Of a stretch of 38,766 bases of DNA, positions 34,631 to 38,766 are shown piece after piece (within the stretch, counting starts at the first letter, position 1; each line of letters starts with the position of its first letter). The DNA lies in the NCBI GenBank assembly GCA_017856235.1, contig JAFMFH010000009.1:1-38766 (forward strand). The letters run 5' to 3'. Both the position numbers and the translations under genes were made by a program. Below the pieces are notes generated by a model. It did not search any database. It saw nothing but the letters and a program-made list of their open reading frames with translations, and was not told the origin of the DNA. This DNA is from Flavobacteriaceae bacterium. GTDB taxonomy: Bacteria; Bacteroidota; Bacteroidia; Flavobacteriales; Flavobacteriaceae.

Positions 34631-35769
34631 CTATTTATAAACTCTTGAAGCGTTTCAATTAAATAGTCAACTTCTTCTACTGAATTATTGTGTGAGAATG
34701 AAAATCTTATAGATGGCAACTTCTTATTCTTTGCACTCTGAATCTCATTAAGCACATGTGATCCAATTGAACTACCTGATTGACATGCACTTCCTTTAGA
34801 ACAGGCTATACCTCTCAAATCTAGATGAAAATCAAGCATTGAGGCTTTATCATTAGATATGGGTAAGCAAACATTTAATATGGTATATGTGCTTTTTTCT
34901 AGATCTCCAGAAGTTCCATTATAGTGAATATCAGGAAAAAGATTATTAAGTTTTTCAATCATATATCTTTTGATGGATTTAACATGCTGCTTTTCTTTAT
35001 CTAAATTTTGAATAGAAATTTCTAGAGCTTTAGTCATACCTACTATATTATGAACAGACTCAGTACCTGCTCTAAGACCTCTCTCTTGAGGTCCACCACA
35101 GATAAAGGATTTTATTTTTGTTGATTTATTTATATACGTAAAACCAATACCTTTAGGACCATGGAATTTATGACCTGCTGAAGATATAAAATCAATATCT
35201 AATGAACTTAAATCAATTGGATAGTGCCCAATGGCCTGAACTGCGTCAGAATGAAAATAAGCGTTATATTTTCTACATAAATTTGAAACAGATTTTATAT
35301 CTAATATATTACCAATCTCGTTGTTTATATACATCAATGATACAAGCTTAGGCTCATTGTTTAACTTTAATATACTCTCAAGATTGTCAATATCAATCTC
35401 ACCTTCATCCTTTAGGTTTACATAATGTACTTTAAGGTCTTTATTTTCAATATCTTCAAGAGTATGAGTTATTGCATGGTGTTCAATTTTTGATGAAATA
35501 ATATGTTTAACACCAAGATCTTTAACAGCACATTTTAGTATAGAGTTATCAGATTCTGTACCTCCTGAATTAAAGATGATTTCACCTGGTTCACAGTTTA
35601 AAATTTTAGCAATAGATTTTCTAGATGTTTCAATATATGATTTAGCTGATCTACCATAAGAATGAGAAGAAGATGGATTTCCATAACAGTTTTTTAAAAC
35701 ATTAGAGATTTCAGCAACCACCTCATCTCTAACTTTAGTAGTTGCTGCATTATCAAAATATACTTTCAT
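34627..35769 (-). CDS. Cysteine desulfurase (NifS/IscS-type)
   Basis: The 380-residue PLP enzyme transfers sulfur from cysteine as a persulfide for Fe-S clusters or thiolation. Visible are [35 protein letters not shown] with the PLP-binding Asp, [15 protein letters not shown] with the Schiff-base Lys, and GSACQSGSS with catalytic Cys329. The active-site loop is of the long, group I (NifS/IscS) kind rather than SufS. It starts four bases within the end of the rocD gene (35766-35769), so the two are co-transcribed. No iscU or other cluster-assembly genes are adjacent. Confidence 0.93.
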   Translation of the reverse strand: MKVYFDNAATTKVRDEVVAEISNVLKNCYGNPSSSHSYGRSAKSYIETSRKSIAKILNCEPGEIIFNSGGTESDNSILKCAVKDLGVKHIISSKIEHHAITHTLEDIENKDLKVHYVNLKDEGEIDIDNLESILKLNNEPKLVSLMYINNEIGNILDIKSVSNLCRKYNAYFHSDAVQAIGHYPIDLSSLDIDFISSAGHKFHGPKGIGFTYINKSTKIKSFICGGPQERGLRAGTESVHNIVGMTKALEISIQNLDKEKQHVKSIKRYMIEKLNNLFPDIHYNGTSGDLEKSTYTILNVCLPISNDKASMLDFHLDLRGIACSKGSACQSGSSIGSHVLNEIQSAKNKKLPSIRFSFSHNNSVEEVDYLIETLQEFINS

Positions 35770-37055
35770 ATACTTTTTTCAAATTCTTTAATTGTTGAAG
35801 TTATGATATTAATACAATCAAACAATTGATCTTTAGTAATAACAAGAGGAGGTGCAAACCTTATTACGTTTCCATGAGTAGGTTTAGCAAGTAAACCATT
35901 GTCTCTTAATTTAAGACATATATTCCAAGCAGTTTGACTGTCATGATTTTCGTCTATTACAATTGCATTTAAAAGCCCCTTCCCTCTTACTAGTTTAACT
36001 ATTTTACTTGATTTGATATATTTATTCATTTCAGATCTAAATATTTCACCAAGAACTCTTGCATTTTGTGCTAATCTTTCATCAATTATTATTTCAATAG
36101 CTTTCTTAGCAATACTTGCTGCAAAAGGGTTTCCTCCAAAAGTACTTCCATGTTGTCCAGGCTGAATAACTTCCATTATTTCAGTGTCACAAAGAACTGC
36201 TGATATAGGGTATGTTCCTCCACTTAATGCTTTTGCAAGAATTAGTATATCTGGTCTAACATATGTTGACTGTTGTTCACAAAAAGATTCACAAGTACAG
36301 TTACCACAAGATGCAAGTAAAGATCCTGTTCTTCCTAGACCAGTCTGAATTTCGTCAGCAATCATTAGAACATTATACTGTGAACATAAGCTTCTGACTT
36401 TTTTTAAGTATTCTGGTTCTGGTACATTAACACCAGCTTCACCTTGTATAGGTTCAACAAGGAATGATACAATATTTTTATCTTTTTTAAATACATTTTC
36501 CAAAGCACTAATTTCTCCATGGGGTATGTGAATAAATCCGGGTGTATGAGGACCAAAAAAATCTTTAGATCCAGGGTCAGTAGAAAATGAAATTACAGTT
36601 GTTGTTCTACCATGAAAATTATTATTACAAACAACAATTTTTGCTTGATTCTGATCAACTTTCTTTTTTAAGTACCCCCATTTTCTTGATAATTTAATCG
36701 AAGTCTCGACACCTTCAGCACCAGTGTTCATAGGAAGTAACTTATCAAATCCAAATAACTTTGTAGCAAACTCCATATACTCTCCTAACTTATTGTTATA
36801 GAAAGCTCTTGATGTTAATGTAAGGGTCTCTGCTTGATTTTTTATTAAACTAACTAATTCTGGGTGGCAATGACCTTGATTAACAGCTGAATATGCTGAT
36901 AAGAAATCATAATACTTTTTTCCGTTTACATCCCAGACAAATACACCTTCACCTTTTTCTAAAACAACTGGAAGTGGGTGATAATCATTTGCACCAAATT
37001 TCCTTTCAAGGTCTAAGTGAAATTGTGATAAATCTTTTGAAGTTTTTTCTATCAA
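35766..37055 (-). CDS. rocD: Ornithine aminotransferase with Cys-rich insertion
   Basis: The 429-residue class III PLP aminotransferase converts ornithine and 2-oxoglutarate to glutamate semialdehyde and glutamate. Family marks are [66 protein letters not shown] with Asp234, and ILAKALSGG with PLP Lys275. Between RTG and RPDI, where animal OAT has about ten residues, this protein has 22, including C250, C253, C255 and C259 ([10 protein letters not shown]). This may bind a metal or Fe-S cluster. It pairs in function with the two guanidine hydrolases at 9.1-10.9 kb, which would supply citrulline or ornithine precursors. Confidence 0.93.
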   Translation of the reverse strand: MIEKTSKDLSQFHLDLERKFGANDYHPLPVVLEKGEGVFVWDVNGKKYYDFLSAYSAVNQGHCHPELVSLIKNQAETLTLTSRAFYNNKLGEYMEFATKLFGFDKLLPMNTGAEGVETSIKLSRKWGYLKKKVDQNQAKIVVCNNNFHGRTTTVISFSTDPGSKDFFGPHTPGFIHIPHGEISALENVFKKDKNIVSFLVEPIQGEAGVNVPEPEYLKKVRSLCSQYNVLMIADEIQTGLGRTGSLLASCGNCTCESFCEQQSTYVRPDILILAKALSGGTYPISAVLCDTEIMEVIQPGQHGSTFGGNPFAASIAKKAIEIIIDERLAQNARVLGEIFRSEMNKYIKSSKIVKLVRGKGLLNAIVIDENHDSQTAWNICLKLRDNGLLAKPTHGNVIRFAPPLVITKDQLFDCINIITSTIKEFEKSI

Positions 37056-37065
37056 TTAAATGAAT

Positions 37066-37094
37066 TTTGATTAATTATAAATATAGTAATTTTG
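37066..37094 (+). promoter_or_regulatory. Promoter of the DUF6452-DUF6048 pair
   Basis: TTTG (37066-37069), a 17-base spacer and TAATTTTG (37087-37094) match the Bacteroidota -33/-7 pattern. The expected start is near 37100, ten bases before the ATG at 37110. A TTG at 37092 that could be read as an upstream start lies in the -7 box. Confidence 0.6.
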
Positions 37095-37109
37095 AATATA
37101 TTTCATCTC

Positions 37110-37574
37110 ATGATTAATAAGCATCATAATTTTCTTTTTTTATTATTAATAGTTTTTCTTGGATGTGAAAAAGATGACATTTGCATAGAAGGATCAGAGA
37201 ATACTAGTAGAATTACTATTGGTTTTATTGATTATGAGACTAAGGGGGTGAAAGATATTTCGTTAAATAGTATTAGAGGTATTGGACTAGATTCGATAAT
37301 TGAAATTAAAAGTGAAGGTAATTTAAAACTTCCCTTAAAGGCTAACTCAAATAAAACAAAATATTTACTTGAGTATAATGAGACTTTTGACACTTTAGTT
37401 ATTTCCCATCATACATTCCATAAATACCTAAATAGATCTTGTGGTTATATAGCAAATTTTATTGTAAAATCAGATACCGAAATATCAAAAAATAGTGGCT
37501 GGATAAAAGAAGTAAGTATAGAAAATGATTCAATTTTTAATGAAGAAAAAACAAATATTCTTATTCATTATTAG
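37110..37574 (+). CDS. DUF6452 family lipoprotein
   Basis: A 154-residue lipoprotein starting at ATG 37110: a hydrophobic stretch FLFLLLIVFLGC then EKDDIC, the typical N-terminus of DUF6452 proteins. The rest forms beta-strands with a conserved-looking CGYIANF near the C-terminus. Function is unknown. It overlaps the next gene by 35 bases, and the pairing with a DUF6048 protein is common in Flavobacteriia, suggesting that the lipoprotein and an outer-membrane-like partner act together. Confidence 0.82.
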   Translation: MINKHHNFLFLLLIVFLGCEKDDICIEGSENTSRITIGFIDYETKGVKDISLNSIRGIGLDSIIEIKSEGNLKLPLKANSNKTKYLLEYNETFDTLVISHHTFHKYLNRSCGYIANFIVKSDTEISKNSGWIKEVSIENDSIFNEEKTNILIHY

Positions 37575-38262
37575 CTTTATCTTTTCATTTAACTCTATAT
37601 TTTCTCAAACAGAAAATACAGAAAGTGACAGTTTAATAAAAAAAGATAAATCATTTAATATAAATAAATTAAGGTTTGGTATTGATTTGTCAAACCCAAT
37701 GATATCTTCATCTAATGATGATAATTTAAGCTATGAGATTGTGGGTGATTTACAAATAACTAATGATCTTTATCTAGCTGCTGAATATGGATCGATTGAT
37801 AGATATATAGAAGATGAGAATATTAATTTTAATTCAGTTGGTAATTATCTTAAAATAGGATTTGATTTTAACATGTTCAATAATTGGGTTGGAATGGATA
37901 ACTCAATATATGTAGGTCTTAGATATGCTTCATCTAACTTCTCAAACAAAGTTGATAGTTATTCAGTTAGAAGTGGTGAAGCTTATTTTTCAAATTTAGT
38001 TGATAACGGATACGAGAATGTAACTCACAATAATTTAAACGGAAACTGGGTTGAGATTGTAACAGGAGTTAAGGTTGAAACATTTAAAAATATATATCTT
38101 GGAATTAGCTTAAGGTTAAACAAATTATTATCAGACACAAAGCCTTCAAACTTTGATAATCTTTTTATCCCAGGATTTAACAAGGTGACTGATGATAATA
38201 CCTGGGGAAGTGGATTTAATTACACATTAACTTATTCAATACCTTTTAAGAAAAGAAAATAA
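37540..38262 (+). CDS. DUF6048 family protein, probable outer-membrane beta-barrel
   Basis: A 240-residue protein with signal peptide MKKKQIFLFIISFIFSFNSI and cleavage near FSQ. The mature part alternates in a beta-strand pattern (LRFGIDLSNP, LYLAAEYGS, NYLKIGFDFNMF, SIYVGLRYASS, WVEIVTGVKVE, IYLGISLRLN) and ends in an aromatic strand FNYTLTYSIPF, as in small outer-membrane barrels. I prefer the ATG at 37540, which starts the signal peptide, over an upstream start at 37525. It overlaps the DUF6452 gene by 35 bases and ends at the shared terminator. Confidence 0.82.
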   Translation: MKKKQIFLFIISFIFSFNSIFSQTENTESDSLIKKDKSFNINKLRFGIDLSNPMISSSNDDNLSYEIVGDLQITNDLYLAAEYGSIDRYIEDENINFNSVGNYLKIGFDFNMFNNWVGMDNSIYVGLRYASSNFSNKVDSYSVRSGEAYFSNLVDNGYENVTHNNLNGNWVEIVTGVKVETFKNIYLGISLRLNKLLSDTKPSNFDNLFIPGFNKVTDDNTWGSGFNYTLTYSIPFKKRK

Positions 38263-38290
38263 AAAACCCCTAATTAAAGGGGTTTTTTTT
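38261..38290. terminator. Bidirectional terminator between DUF6048 and the rRNA operon
   Basis: AAAAAACCCCT pairs with AGGGGTTTTTT around a six-base loop. The T run on the plus side ends the DUF6048 transcript; read on the minus strand the A run becomes T, so it also lies right behind the 5S rRNA as the rRNA operon terminator. Confidence 0.88.
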
Positions 38291-38297
38291 TAAGATA

Positions 38298-38403
38298 AAG
38301 GCGGCGACATACTCTCCCACTAATAGCAGTACCATCTGCGCTGATAGGCTTAACTTCTCTGTTCGGTATGGGAAGAGGTGAGCCCTATCGCTATAACCAC
38401 CTT
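38298..38403 (-). rRNA. rrf: 5S ribosomal RNA
   Basis: On the minus strand the segment starts AAGGTGG and ends CCGCCTT, which pair as helix I. Inside are CCCATACCGAACAGAGAAG (loop B/C region) and GGTACTGCTATTAGTGGGAG. The length of about 106 bases fits flavobacterial 5S; ends may be off by a base or two. It is the last gene of an rRNA operon entering from the right edge. Confidence 0.92.
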
Positions 38404-38463
38404 AAAATTTTATTAAGGTCATAAACATTTTGAAAATATCAAGTTAACAACTAAGAAAGTTTG

Positions 38464-38766
<303 letters not shown>

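Overview
The window reads as chromosome of a low-GC, compact marine-type flavobacterium (Bacteroidota). Signs seen in the sequence: a tmRNA whose tag reads GENNYALAA, promoter boxes of the Bacteroidota TAnnTTTG type, a 6S-like RNA beside zapA, a fused ResB/CcsA protein, and families largely known from this phylum (DUF4290, DUF6048, DUF6452, BNR-repeat secreted proteins). Species cannot be named. I see no insertion sequences, phage genes or CRISPR array. Genes are tightly packed, with many 1-35 base overlaps and several convergent pairs whose stop codons overlap or nearly touch.

Layout. 1-3.0 kb: the cut-off end of an amidohydrolase lipoprotein gene (minus), then ftsE and kdsA. 3.07-3.46 kb: tmRNA. 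3.6-5.8 kb: a secreted protein of unknown function, a short in-frame relic resembling its own C-terminus, a terminator, and a YbdG-like MscS channel. 5.8-14.0 kb (minus): CcsBA cytochrome c biogenesis protein, two guanidine-group hydrolases (arginine/citrulline type), and a large BNR-repeat secreted protein. 14.1-19.5 kb (plus): kdsC, maf, then a tightly coupled light/DNA-repair cluster: SRPBCC protein, SDR enzyme, tiny DUF2256 protein, CRY-DASH, photolyase-related protein, TIGR03643 protein. 19.5-21.8 kb (minus): DUF493, DUF4290, murA. 21.8-24.3 kb (plus): NadR-like ATPase, fmt, HU, AlgH/YqgE. 24.3-24.7 kb: START-like protein (minus). 24.8-25.5 kb: tRNA-Met and a zincin-like lipoprotein. 25.6-29.6 kb (minus): cutC, aconitase, alkB-type monooxygenase. 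29.7-32.1 kb (plus): GMC dehydrogenase with its Tat-type small subunit. 32.15-32.9 kb (minus): coiled-coil protein, zapA, 6S RNA. 33.0-34.6 kb: M23 peptidase. 34.6-37.1 kb (minus): ornithine aminotransferase and cysteine desulfurase. 37.1-38.3 kb: DUF6452 lipoprotein and DUF6048 protein. 38.3 kb to the end (minus): 5S rRNA and the 3' end of 23S rRNA, facing a shared two-way terminator.

How the genes work together. kdsA and kdsC are two steps of Kdo synthesis for lipopolysaccharide; murA, the M23 peptidase, ftsE and zapA belong to wall synthesis and division. The two guanidine hydrolases and the ornithine aminotransferase suggest arginine/citrulline/ornithine breakdown. The photolyase cluster is the most system-like part: two cryptochrome/photolyase proteins are overlapped by small proteins of unknown function and preceded by a ligand-binding fold protein and an SDR that lacks the catalytic tyrosine. 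Other notable points are a MurA with Asp in place of the fosfomycin-target Cys, a photolyase-related protein without the usual Fe-S ligands, Cys-rich motifs in RocD and in the GMC enzyme, a GC-rich island inside ftsE, and the zapA-6S RNA arrangement.
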